Source of the DNA: Cyclobacteriaceae bacterium
GTDB taxonomy: Bacteria > Bacteroidota > Bacteroidia > Cytophagales > Cyclobacteriaceae
NCBI GenBank assembly: GCA_958296015.1
Contig: CATQIH010000039.1
Span: forward strand, 60,875-124,874
Reading direction: 5' to 3'
Length of the DNA: 64,000 bases
The first letter of the stretch is position 1. Each line of letters opens with the position of its first letter. Of this stretch, positions 8,023 through 15,554 are shown piece after piece. The notes below the pieces were generated by a model that did not search any database, was not told the origin of the DNA, and saw only the letters and a program-made list of their open reading frames with translations. The translations under genes were made by a program, and so were the position numbers.

Positions 8023-8562
8023 TTAATATATGATCCTGTAGGTCATGATTTGTAATCCTTTGTCGTAACGCTCTGTATCAAGAAGTTCCAGCTTGATGTT
8101 TGTCTGGGAGTTCTCAAAAAGCCTGGTCCCCCAGCCTACTATCAGCGGATTGAGTTTTACTTTCAGGATGTCGATCTTTTGCAAGTCCAGCAGCCAACCT
8201 GCAAACTGTCCACCACCACACAGATAGATATCCGAACCAGACTGTGACCTAATCTTATCAACTTCCTGAGGTTGCATTTTGCAAACGTGTACTTTCTCAC
8301 TCTGATGCTCAAACGTTAGGTTGTCCGAAAATATATAATGGTTCATATGCAGATACACGGGCGAAGGTTGTCCGGGTGCTACACCAAATTTATAGCCAAA
8401 CTCATACGTATTGCTACCCATGATCACCGTATCAAACTCTTGTAAGTCGTTTAGGTACTGATCGACGCCATTTCCTTCTGCCACAAACCCGCTCACGTCG
8501 TCATCAGGGCCGGCAATAAAGCCATCAAGGGAACTTGCTACATAATACACTATCTCTCTCAT
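8023..8562 (-). CDS. DHFR-like reductase, RibD C-terminal family (YyaP/YwjB-like)
   Basis: A 179-residue protein with the RibD C-terminal/dihydrofolate-reductase fold. REIVYYVASSLDGFIAGPDD at the N-terminus is the family opening, FDTVIMGSNTYEFGY around residues 43-57 holds the nucleotide-binding strand, and SDIYLCGGGQFAGWLLD around 112-128 is the glycine-rich NADPH loop. Such proteins are probable NADPH-dependent reductases of unknown substrate, and not true folate or riboflavin enzymes. Single gene between repeat copies at 7944 and 8873; possibly acquired. Confidence 0.85.
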   Translation of the reverse strand: MREIVYYVASSLDGFIAGPDDDVSGFVAEGNGVDQYLNDLQEFDTVIMGSNTYEFGYKFGVAPGQPSPVYLHMNHYIFSDNLTFEHQSEKVHVCKMQPQEVDKIRSQSGSDIYLCGGGQFAGWLLDLQKIDILKVKLNPLIVGWGTRLFENSQTNIKLELLDTERYDKGLQIMTYRIIY

Positions 8563-8700
8563 GTTACTTTTGTACAGTTACAAATCATTGTCTGGTTGCT
8601 ATCAATCGCGCAAATACATTTCAATATAAGTGCGTACATATGACAATACAAGTTTATGAAAAGAATGCTCAATCAAGTGCATAAGCCTTTCTGCCCCCCA

Positions 8701-8804
8701 TGTCATTCAGGAGGAATCGCGCCACGATGGCCTTGTTACTCATCGGCACCATACTGCCAGCTTGTAACAGGGCGGTTCGCCGCTGCGATCCTTCCAGGAT
8801 GACA
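8701..8804. repeat. palindromic element B, related to element A
   Basis: Left arm TGTCATTCAGGAGGAATCGC (8701-8720) pairs with the right arm ending GATCCTTCCAGGATGACA at 8804, with an inner pair TGTTAC/GTAACA. The outer TGTCATTCAG is identical to the inner arm of element A (6726-6735). This marks both as members of one dispersed palindromic family in this genome. Confidence 0.6.
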
Positions 8805-8872
8805 ATAGGGAAAGCATAGTGTCAGACTTATGATTTTCATGAAAATATGTGTAGGTGCTTTAACTATAACTT

Positions 8873-8893
8873 CAAAGATCGTTGGTCAAAAAG
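8873..8893 (+). repeat. 21-bp repeat, copy 2
   Basis: Direct repeat of 7944-7964 with one mismatch (GATC for GACC). It lies 35 bp before the 42-bp tandem array. Confidence 0.6.
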
Positions 8894-8928
8894 CTACCCA
8901 CAATGGTGAAGAATGTATAGATTCACAA

Positions 8929-9126
8929 CCAAACGTAGTGGCTTTATGGTAAATCCATGTGGATTCATGGCTAAACGTGGTAGTTTTATAGTGAATCCGT
9001 GTGGATTTATAGCCAAACGTGGTGGTTTTTTGGCGAATCCATGTGGATTCATAGCCAAACGTAGTGGTTTTTTGGCAAATCCGTGTGGATTCATGATCAA
9101 ACGTGGTGGTTTTATGATGAATTTAT
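8929..9126. repeat. 42-bp tandem array of palindromic units, open on both strands
   Basis: Units start at 8929, 8971, 9013, 9055 and 9097 (the last is partial), exactly 42 bp each, without spacers. Each unit has a near-palindrome of the form GAATCCA-TG-TGGATTC and a second weaker one, AAAC-GTGGTG-GTTT, so it is also two degenerate 21-bp half units. Both strands are open: + reads KRGGF...NPCGF repeats from ATG 8913 to 9212, and - reads NPHGF...KPPRL repeats from ATG 9130 to 8894. Differences between units include CCA/CCG and TTC/TTT. It lies 170 bp upstream of the gene at 9301. Confidence 0.85.
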
Positions 9127-9300
9127 ACAAAATCAGTCTACCAAGGTGTAGTTGTTCATATTGTTGGGATCATTTGAAATACCATAGTTCTAATAATATC
9201 ATACATATGTAAGGATATGGCCTGGTCTGCCGGGGAATTGTGGTGTTTCCTGTCTTACTTGCAGTCGTAAAAAAATTTCAAACCACAAACATATTTTGTT

Positions 9301-10008
9301 ATGAAACATTCTAAGTCCAATATGCAACTTCAAAAGGCTGTGGCCATGGTCATCTACAACTTGTCGAATAGTGAAGAGCTTCAGCAGAGGATGGATGCTT
9401 ATGGTTTTACGCACGAAAGTGTAGAGGAAGGCAGGGGACTGCTTGGGTATGCTATGCTGATGGACAATACGCAGGAGCAGTATTATGACCAGGCACGTAG
9501 AATTTCTTATCAGATTGATCAGGATAATGACGTTGCATTGGAAGTGTTCAGAGATCATGTGGCTATTGCCAAGTCGGCGTTCCGCAAGGAGCCGATCGTT
9601 ATCCAGGAGTTGAAGATCAAAAAGATCGCTGCCGGAAAGTGGACGTGGACAGACCAGGCCATGGGGTTTTATGGTAAGTCTTCTGTGTATATGGATAAGC
9701 TACAGCAGTTTGGGGCTACGCAGGAAGCTTTCGCCCAGAACAGGGCTGCCGTAGAGGCTTTGCTGGAACTGGACATGCAGCGTATTAAGAAAAGAGGTGA
9801 AGCGGAGCATAGTACGCAGGAGAAAAAGCAGAAGACGAAGGAGCTTAAAACATGGTATGGGAAGTTTCGTAAACTGGCACGTATGGCCTTTGGTGATGCG
9901 CCGCAGATGCTGGAAATCTTTGGTATAGAAGTACCTTCTTCAGAGAATGGCACTGGTAAGAAAAAACGCAAGCCTGCTTCTCCAACAGACAATTCGGAAT
10001 TGCGTTGA
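9301..10008 (+). CDS. hypothetical helical protein with internal duplication
   Basis: A 235-residue protein, predicted almost all helical, soluble and lysine-rich. Two halves resemble each other. Residues ~28-103 run from MDAYGFTHESVEEG through RDHVAIAKSAFRKEP; residues ~130-213 run from MDKLQQFGATQEAF through YGKFRKLARMAFGDAP and then MLEIFGIEV. Both have an aromatic-Gly-x-Thr start, a long helix, and an F/Y-xx-hxxhAxxAFxxxP end. The C-terminus is a basic tail (GKKKRKPASPTDN). No enzyme motif or cysteine is visible. From memory, similar duplicated-domain proteins ending LEIxGI occur in other Bacteroidota. It follows the 42-bp array directly, which may be functionally linked. Confidence 0.7.
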   Translation: MKHSKSNMQLQKAVAMVIYNLSNSEELQQRMDAYGFTHESVEEGRGLLGYAMLMDNTQEQYYDQARRISYQIDQDNDVALEVFRDHVAIAKSAFRKEPIVIQELKIKKIAAGKWTWTDQAMGFYGKSSVYMDKLQQFGATQEAFAQNRAAVEALLELDMQRIKKRGEAEHSTQEKKQKTKELKTWYGKFRKLARMAFGDAPQMLEIFGIEVPSSENGTGKKKRKPASPTDNSELR

Positions 10009-10137
10009 GCTTGGATATTCAATAGGTTTTGTAAAAGGAAACAGTATTATCCGGTATAACAAGCATCTTCTGATAATAAGGATGGATGTTTTCCGCTAGA
10101 AATTGAATAACTTGCCGGTGCAACAAAAAAATCTTTT

Positions 10138-11343
10138 ATGCTATTGATCAAGTCATATCTATCAAAACTATGTTACCTTTCCGGCCTTATACTATTGGTG
10201 TCAGCCTGTCACCCTACGCCGGATGCATCATCTGATAAAACACAACATGCCATGAATGAAACCACTGATATGCCGCTGCTGCTGGTAGGCACTTATACGG
10301 AGAAAGAACCCCATGTAGACGGCAAGGCCGAAGGCATATACTTGTATGCAATGGATACGGCCACCGGCAAGCTGCAACACATAAGTACAGCCAGGGGCAT
10401 CAAGAATCCGTCTTTTGTGGCTATCCATCCCAACAAACAGTATGTATATGCTGTGAGCGAGATTGCAGGTAACGATACCATTGATACAGGGCTGGTGTAT
10501 GCTTACCGGTTGGATAGCAGCAGGCAGTTTACCCAGATCAACGTGGTATCTTCCGAAGGCACGGCTCCCTGCAATGTGAGTGTAGACCCATCGGGCAAGT
10601 TTGCGATGGCTGCCAACTATGGCAGCGGCACGGTGGCACTGATGAGCATCGGAGCAGATGGCGCACTCTCACCAGCCTCATCCGTAAAGCACGAAGGAAA
10701 AGGCCCGACGGCACGCCAGGAGTCGCCCCATGCTCATATGGTGATTCCTCACAAATCCTCTGATATCTATGCAGTAGATCTGGGGATTGATCAGATCAAG
10801 CACTACAAGCTCAATGAAGGCGCAAAAAAGCTGGAACCCACCCCTTCCAACACCGCGGTGGCTCCTGGTTCCGGTCCGCGGCAACTGACCTTTCATCCTA
10901 CTCAGCCGTGGGCTTATGTGATCAATGAGTTGAGTGGTTCGGTGATGGCTTTCAAGGTAAATGAGGACGGCGCACTAAAGCAGTTCCAAACTATTACTAC
11001 ATTGCCAGATACTATAGAAAGTAAAGATGCTGGCTCTGCCGACATACATATTACCCCTTCCGGCAAGTACCTATATGCCAGCAACCGCGGCTCATACAAC
11101 AACATCGCCATGTTTGCCATTGACCAGACCACCGGACAGCTATCGCTGATTGGTTTTCAGTCTGCCAAAGGAAAGGCTCCCAGAAACTTTGCCATTGACC
11201 CTTCCGGCACTTTCCTGCTGGTGGCCAACCAGGATACCGGCAACGTAGTCACTTTCAGAATCGACGCATCTACCGGTAAGCTGATTGATACCGGTGTAGA
11301 AACTGCCATTCCCACACCAGTATGTCTTCAGTTTATTCCTTGA
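10138..11343 (+). CDS. lactonase family lipoprotein (6-phosphogluconolactonase-type beta-propeller)
   Basis: A 401-residue protein of the 7-bladed lactonase family (PF10282 type). A lipoprotein signal ends in LILLVSAC (Cys24), so it is exported and lipid-anchored, unlike cytoplasmic Pgl. Blades are marked by LLVGTYTEKEP...GIYLYAMD, NPSFVAIHPNKQYVYAV, PCNVSVDPSGKFAMAANYGSG, ESPHAHMV, GPRQLTFHP, ADIHITPSGKYLYASNRG and PRNFAIDPSGTFLLVANQDT. Likely hydrolyses a sugar lactone in the periplasm; substrate not certain. Monocistronic, with a repeat-rich spacer downstream. Confidence 0.9.
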   Translation: MLLIKSYLSKLCYLSGLILLVSACHPTPDASSDKTQHAMNETTDMPLLLVGTYTEKEPHVDGKAEGIYLYAMDTATGKLQHISTARGIKNPSFVAIHPNKQYVYAVSEIAGNDTIDTGLVYAYRLDSSRQFTQINVVSSEGTAPCNVSVDPSGKFAMAANYGSGTVALMSIGADGALSPASSVKHEGKGPTARQESPHAHMVIPHKSSDIYAVDLGIDQIKHYKLNEGAKKLEPTPSNTAVAPGSGPRQLTFHPTQPWAYVINELSGSVMAFKVNEDGALKQFQTITTLPDTIESKDAGSADIHITPSGKYLYASNRGSYNNIAMFAIDQTTGQLSLIGFQSAKGKAPRNFAIDPSGTFLLVANQDTGNVVTFRIDASTGKLIDTGVETAIPTPVCLQFIP

Positions 11344-11372
11344 AACGTATCAGGACTGTTTGTGATTTGCAA

Positions 11373-11395
11373 AGCTTCAGTTACAGACTGAAGCT
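11373..11395. repeat. short palindrome (AGCTTCAG/CTGAAGCT hairpin)
   Basis: A perfect 8-bp stem with loop TTACAGA, 30 bp after the lactonase stop. The CTTCAGT-ACAGACTGAAG core is the same family as the palindromes at 46698-46720 and 46871-46893, so it is a dispersed REP-like repeat. It may also serve as a transcription end for the lactonase. Confidence 0.5.
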
Positions 11396-11402
11396 AGTGT
11401 TG

Positions 11403-11458
11403 CAATATTCAATATTCAATATTCAATATTCAATGTTCAATATTCAATGTTCAATGTT
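11403..11458. repeat. heptanucleotide microsatellite (CAATATT/CAATGTT, 8 copies)
   Basis: Eight uninterrupted 7-bp copies, five CAATATT and three CAATGTT, between two convergent genes. It is not in a coding frame, so copy-number change would not alter a protein. Confidence 0.85.
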
Positions 11459-11499
11459 CATCTGAGTCTTCTGCGATAGAATGATAAAAGAAAGGCTTC

Positions 11500-12456
11500 T
11501 TACTTCACATCAAGCAGTTCCAGTTCGAAGAATACAGGGGTGAAGGGAGGAAAAGGAGGTCTTGTGAAGGCTATTTTAGAAAATTCGTCTTTGATTGTTG
11601 CCGGAAATATAGCGATGCTAGGGCCATAGGCCAGTGACGAAGGAATGAGTATTCTGGCTTTTTCTCCTTTCCGCATCTGCTTTACCCCTTCGTTGACTCC
11701 TTTGATGAGTGTATTTCTATCTACTACAAATTCCAGTAGTTTGTCGGCAGTAGACTGATCGAAGACCGTGTCATTGAGGTAGATTCCTTTGTAATTTAAC
11801 TTAACGGCATCGCCGCTTTTGGCCTGATCGCCGCTGCCTGATGTAAGCCGCTGGTAGTAGATGCCAGATGGCAGATGCTGCACACTGTCCAGCTGATGTA
11901 TGGCAATATACTGCTCAATAGCCTGATCTTCCTGTGTCTTTTGCATCTCCAGGCTTTCTGTCTTCACCACTTCCAGCTCGGCCATGATGATCTCGTCGGG
12001 TGAGATCAGTGTTTTGTAGCTGAAATTCTGATAGGCACGGTAGGAAGGCATAAAAAGACGCAGCTTCTCTCCTACATTCATCAGGTCGGCCCCGATATAG
12101 AAGCCCTGCGGCACGACGGAGTTTGGTTCCTGCAAGAATCTGGCTGTTTGCAGAGCATCAGCCGAAGCAGACAGGCTATCAATCAGGTTTCCTTCCAGGT
12201 CGCGGAGCACGTAGTGGATGTAGACGATGTTGCTGTCTTTCACAGCCACACCGTTGCTGTTTTGTTTCAACATTTCGTAGTATACACCAGAGGATGTTTT
12301 GGTGGTTTTGATGTTGTTCTGATTCAGGTAGGCTACAATTTTTTCATCCTGTTCCTTTACTAGCTGCCCTCCGGCATCTTCCTCATTGTTGAGGCAACTG
12401 GTAGCCATGAATACCAGGCAGATCATGGCTGGCCAATACAAAAAACGCATACTCAT
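11500..12456 (-). CDS. FKBP-type peptidyl-prolyl isomerase lipoprotein, two FKBP domains
   Basis: A 318-residue exported lipoprotein (signal ends VFMATSC, Cys21). Two FKBP-like units follow. The first, about residues 57-165, is degenerate (SGVYYEMLKQ, IVYIHYVLRDLEGNLIDS). The second, about 195-318, has SGIYYQRLTSGSGDQAKSGD, LNYKGIYLNDTVFDQS, LIKGVNEGVKQMRKGEKARI and SSLAYGP, the standard FKBP landmarks, with an extra insert before the final FFELELLDV. It probably assists folding of envelope proteins. The downstream gene 12554 is on the same strand but 97 bp upstream in transcription order. Confidence 0.88.
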   Translation of the reverse strand: MSMRFLYWPAMICLVFMATSCLNNEEDAGGQLVKEQDEKIVAYLNQNNIKTTKTSSGVYYEMLKQNSNGVAVKDSNIVYIHYVLRDLEGNLIDSLSASADALQTARFLQEPNSVVPQGFYIGADLMNVGEKLRLFMPSYRAYQNFSYKTLISPDEIIMAELEVVKTESLEMQKTQEDQAIEQYIAIHQLDSVQHLPSGIYYQRLTSGSGDQAKSGDAVKLNYKGIYLNDTVFDQSTADKLLEFVVDRNTLIKGVNEGVKQMRKGEKARILIPSSLAYGPSIAIFPATIKDEFSKIAFTRPPFPPFTPVFFELELLDVK

Positions 12457-12553
12457 TTTTTCTTTTGTTTTTATTGTTATTCAACTATTGATATACTGAC
12501 ACCTGATGCAGCAAATGGTTGGAACGGCACGAAATAGACCAGTATATATTTTA

Positions 12554-13672
12554 TTAGCTGCTTACGTTTACCTGTGCGGCCAGAGTCTCTACGTATTTTC
12601 CTGCCTCGCTGAGAGCATCTTCGTTGTTTTGGCTAATCTCTGTGATTTGTTTGATAAACCGGGGAGCAAGCGTCTCCATGATTTCATTGTGGTGCTCGGC
12701 CACGCCGCAGATCATACCAAAAGGGATGTGGTGCTTATTAGCGGCTACGGCAACGCCATGCACTACTTTGCCATGCAGCGTCTGTCTGTCTGCCTTGCCC
12801 TCTCCCGTGAGAATAAAATCAGTGTCTTTCAGATGCGCTTCAAAGCCGGTCATCTCCATGAGCGTAGCGGTACCGGAATTGATCGTTGCTTTAAGAAAGG
12901 CTACTGCACCGGCACCCAGTCCACCGGCAGCACCGCCACCTTTTAACGTGGCTATGTTTTGTTGGAAAGTATGTTCCAGCACTTGCTGAAAACGCTTCAT
13001 GCCTGCTTCCAGCAGTTGCAGATCGCGCAGCAGGCCAGCACCTTTTTGTGGCGCATACACATGGGTGGCACCTGAGGTACCGCACAGTTGATTGCTCACA
13101 TCACACACCACTTCAAAAGCTACCTGATGCAGGCCAGGCATCACCTTGCTGCTATCGATGGTATCGATATATTGCAGGTTCTGGCCGATGGGCTTCACTT
13201 CCATTCCCATTGCATCCAGAAAGCGATAGCCCAAAGCAGTAGCCATCCCTACACCAGCCTCGTTGGTAGCACTGCCGCCCACAAACAGAAATACTTTACG
13301 CGCGCCCTGTTCTATGGCATGGCGGATCAGTTGCCCGGTGCCTATGGTACTGGTCAGGCGCGGGTTTTGCTCTTCTTCTGAAAGCAATGCCAGTCCCGAA
13401 GCTTTCGACATTTCAATATAGGCAATATCACCGGCATATTCGTAGGAAGCCTCTACTGTTCTGAAAAGCGGGTCCGATACCTTTGTCTGTATGGTGTGTG
13501 TTTGCAGATGTATTTTGATGATGTCAAGCGTACCTTCGCCCCCATCGGCCATTGGGTGCAACACGATGTTGGCAGCAGGATAATTGCTGAGTAGCCCCTG
13601 CTGCATATGCCTACACACTTCGGCGGCAGTCAGTGAGCCTTTAAACTTGTCGGGCGCAAGCAGTATTTTCAT
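12554..13672 (-). CDS. glxK: glycerate kinase
   Basis: A 372-residue member of the glycerate kinase type 1 family (GarK/GlxK). The N-terminus MKILLAPDKFKGSLTAAEVC is diagnostic, followed by HPMADGGEGTLDI, the YIEMSKASGLALL segment, VGGSATNEAGVGMATALG, KGAGLL, the glycine-rich GGGAAGGLGAGAVAFLKA, and DFILTGEGKADRQTLHGKV near the C-terminus. Phosphorylates D-glycerate with ATP (2- or 3-position depending on subgroup). Divergent from pyrR with a 99-bp shared upstream region. Confidence 0.92.
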   Translation of the reverse strand: MKILLAPDKFKGSLTAAEVCRHMQQGLLSNYPAANIVLHPMADGGEGTLDIIKIHLQTHTIQTKVSDPLFRTVEASYEYAGDIAYIEMSKASGLALLSEEEQNPRLTSTIGTGQLIRHAIEQGARKVFLFVGGSATNEAGVGMATALGYRFLDAMGMEVKPIGQNLQYIDTIDSSKVMPGLHQVAFEVVCDVSNQLCGTSGATHVYAPQKGAGLLRDLQLLEAGMKRFQQVLEHTFQQNIATLKGGGAAGGLGAGAVAFLKATINSGTATLMEMTGFEAHLKDTDFILTGEGKADRQTLHGKVVHGVAVAANKHHIPFGMICGVAEHHNEIMETLAPRFIKQITEISQNNEDALSEAGKYVETLAAQVNVSS

Positions 13673-13728
13673 GGCAGGTGTGTAGTTAGCAACTATTTAA
13701 ATCAAAGCTACATAAAACTATCTCCGTC

Positions 13729-13761
13729 TTTGAGACTTCTGGCAGGAATCTTATAAATTTG
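13729..13761 (+). promoter_or_regulatory. candidate Bacteroidota-type promoter of pyrR-pyrB
   Basis: TTTG at 13729-13732, a 21-bp spacer, and TAAATTTG (TAnnTTTG form) at 13754-13761. The ATG of pyrR starts only 10 bp later, so the leader would be a few nucleotides at most. Confidence 0.5.
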
Positions 13762-13771
13762 CTTTTGACCT

Positions 13772-14317
13772 ATGGAGCAGAAGAAACAAATTATCAATAG
13801 TGAGCTGCTGGATGTTATGCTCAGCAGGCTCTGCCATCAGCTCATTGAGATTCACGATCAGTTTGAGCATACGGTATTGCTTGGCCTGCAACCCCGTGGT
13901 ATCTTTCTGGCCAAACGCATCCAGCAGCGGCTGGAGAGCATCCTTAATAAAGAGATCAAACTTGGTTACCTGGATACCACCTTCCACCGCGATGATTTTC
14001 GCAGGCGTACTACGCCTCTCAAAGCCAGCAGCACGCATGTGCCATTTCTGATAGAAGACCAGAAAGTTATTCTCATCGATGATGTGTTGTATACCGGCCG
14101 TACCATTCGCGCTGCGATGGACGCTATGATTACGTTTGGTCGTCCGCGTACGGTAGAACTACTGGTGCTGATCAACCGCAAATATACACGGCACTTGCCC
14201 ATTGAGCCTGACTATACCGGCAGGGCCGTTAACACAATTGATACGCAAAGAGTACTGGTAGCATGGAAGGAACAGGGCCTGGAAGACAGTGTGTGGCTAA
14301 CGACTAAAGACAGTTGA
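13772..14317 (+). CDS. pyrR: PyrR bifunctional regulator/uracil phosphoribosyltransferase
   Basis: A 181-residue PRTase-fold protein. The PRPP-binding motif VILIDDVLYTGRTIRAAMDA lies near residues 92-111, GLQPRGIFLAKRI is the loop-I region, and the family-typical DTTFHRDDF segment and the VELLVLINR and YTGRAVNT segments are present. PyrR senses UMP/UTP and binds pyr mRNA in Firmicutes, and it can make UMP from uracil. The gene lies 3 bp upstream of pyrB, so the two form an operon. The very short predicted leader leaves little room for PyrR-type attenuation upstream of itself. Confidence 0.92.
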   Translation: MEQKKQIINSELLDVMLSRLCHQLIEIHDQFEHTVLLGLQPRGIFLAKRIQQRLESILNKEIKLGYLDTTFHRDDFRRRTTPLKASSTHVPFLIEDQKVILIDDVLYTGRTIRAAMDAMITFGRPRTVELLVLINRKYTRHLPIEPDYTGRAVNTIDTQRVLVAWKEQGLEDSVWLTTKDS

Positions 14318-14320
14318 CCG

Positions 14321-15247
14321 ATGGAAACATTACAGAGCAAACATCTTTTGGGAATCAAAGACCTTACGCGGGAAGAACTGGAGCTTATTTTTAATACGGC
14401 GGATAATTTCAAAGAAGTAATCAACCGGCCTATCAAGAAGGTGCCTTCGCTGCGTGATATCACCATTGCCAATGTATTTTTTGAGAATTCAACCCGCACT
14501 CGCTTGTCCTTTGAGTTGGCAGAGAAGCGGCTTTCTGCCGATGTGGTCAACTTCTCTTCATCGGGTAGCTCGGTCAAAAAAGGAGAAACGTTGCTGGATA
14601 CGGTCAACAATATTTTATCGATGAAAGTAGATATGGTTGTGATGCGCCATGCCAGCCCCGGAGCACCTCATTTTTTGTCCAGACACATTCAGGCCAATGT
14701 GATCAATGCAGGCGACGGAACGCATGAGCACCCGACGCAGGCTTTGCTAGATAGTTTTTCTATCCGTCAGAAACTAGGTGAAGTAGCTGGCAAAAAGGTG
14801 GCAATCATTGGCGATATTCTGCATTCACGGGTAGCACTTTCCAATATTTTTGCCCTCACCAAGCTGGGTGCGCAGGTGATGGTTTGTGGCCCGGCCACAC
14901 TGCTGCCCAAATACATCAAAAGCCTGGGGGTGAAAGTGACGTTAAATCTGAGAGAAGCCTTGGAATGGTGTGATGTGGCTAATGTGCTGCGCATACAACT
15001 GGAGCGGCAGCAGGTCCGGTATTTCCCATCGCTGCGCGAATATTCTTTGTACTATGGCATCAACAAAAAGTTGCTGGACAGCCTTCAAAAGCCGATTACC
15101 ATCATGCATCCTGGCCCGATCAACCGGGGTGTGGAACTCAACAGCGATGTGGCAGATTCTGATCATTCCATCATTCTGGAACAGGTAGAAAATGGCGTAG
15201 CGATACGGATGGCTGTGCTATACCTGCTTGCCAGCAATACAGCATAG
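14321..15247 (+). CDS. pyrB: aspartate carbamoyltransferase catalytic subunit
   Basis: A 308-residue ATCase catalytic chain, the second gene of the pyrR-pyrB operon. It condenses carbamoyl phosphate and aspartate to N-carbamoylaspartate in pyrimidine synthesis. Visible landmarks: the carbamoyl-phosphate loop FENSTRTRLSFELAEKRL near residues 51-68, the SVKKGETLLDT loop, DGTHEHPTQALLDSF near 131-145, the aspartate-domain region AIIGDILHSRVALSN, and the C-terminal MHPGPINRGVEL. Length is normal for the family. No pyrI is seen nearby. Confidence 0.95.
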   Translation: METLQSKHLLGIKDLTREELELIFNTADNFKEVINRPIKKVPSLRDITIANVFFENSTRTRLSFELAEKRLSADVVNFSSSGSSVKKGETLLDTVNNILSMKVDMVVMRHASPGAPHFLSRHIQANVINAGDGTHEHPTQALLDSFSIRQKLGEVAGKKVAIIGDILHSRVALSNIFALTKLGAQVMVCGPATLLPKYIKSLGVKVTLNLREALEWCDVANVLRIQLERQQVRYFPSLREYSLYYGINKKLLDSLQKPITIMHPGPINRGVELNSDVADSDHSIILEQVENGVAIRMAVLYLLASNTA

Positions 15248-15284
15248 AGCATCAGAGATGACGCGATATACGGATGCTTTTTTT
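15248..15284 (+). terminator. candidate terminator after pyrB
   Basis: Stem AGCATC (15248-15253)/GATGCT (15273-15278) followed by a run of seven T. It overlaps the end of the convergent gene 15252-15515. The stem is short and the loop large, so confidence is modest. Confidence 0.4.
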
Positions 15285-15515
15285 ATGCTGTCGGCTCTTT
15301 TTGTACCATGAATAAGCCAATACCATAAACAACAGATACGGAACAATAAACAGGTAAAGAATCCCGAAATTAAGCCCTGTTGCCACTGAGGTATCCCCGC
15401 TACTCACGTTGTTTTCTAAGGTGGCCCTGCACATGGCGCACTGAGCCAGCACCTCATTGGAGGCCATTGTTAGCAAGGTAAGGAATAGTAAGAAGACTTT
15501 TATACTTCGCGTCAT
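15252..15515 (-). CDS. small CxxC membrane protein of the oxidase operon
   Basis: An 87-residue protein with a signal peptide (ends NEVLAQ), a mature start CAMCRATLENN carrying a CxxC, and one C-terminal transmembrane helix (ILYLFIVPYLLFMVLAYSW). It is the last gene of the ACIII/oxidase operon, 39 bp after the DUF420 gene. Small proteins of this shape are recurrent at the end of cytochrome oxidase clusters in Bacteroidota (from memory). The CxxC may serve thiol or copper handling during oxidase assembly; that is inference. Confidence 0.7.
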   Translation of the reverse strand: MTRSIKVFLLFLTLLTMASNEVLAQCAMCRATLENNVSSGDTSVATGLNFGILYLFIVPYLLFMVLAYSWYKKSRQHKKSIRISRHL

Positions 15516-15554
15516 AGCAGATTATTTATGGTAGACAAAGAAAGACCTGTGCCT

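Noticed and set aside
8929..9126. CRISPR array
   Set aside because: The 42-bp units are contiguous with no unique spacers and no cas genes are in the window.
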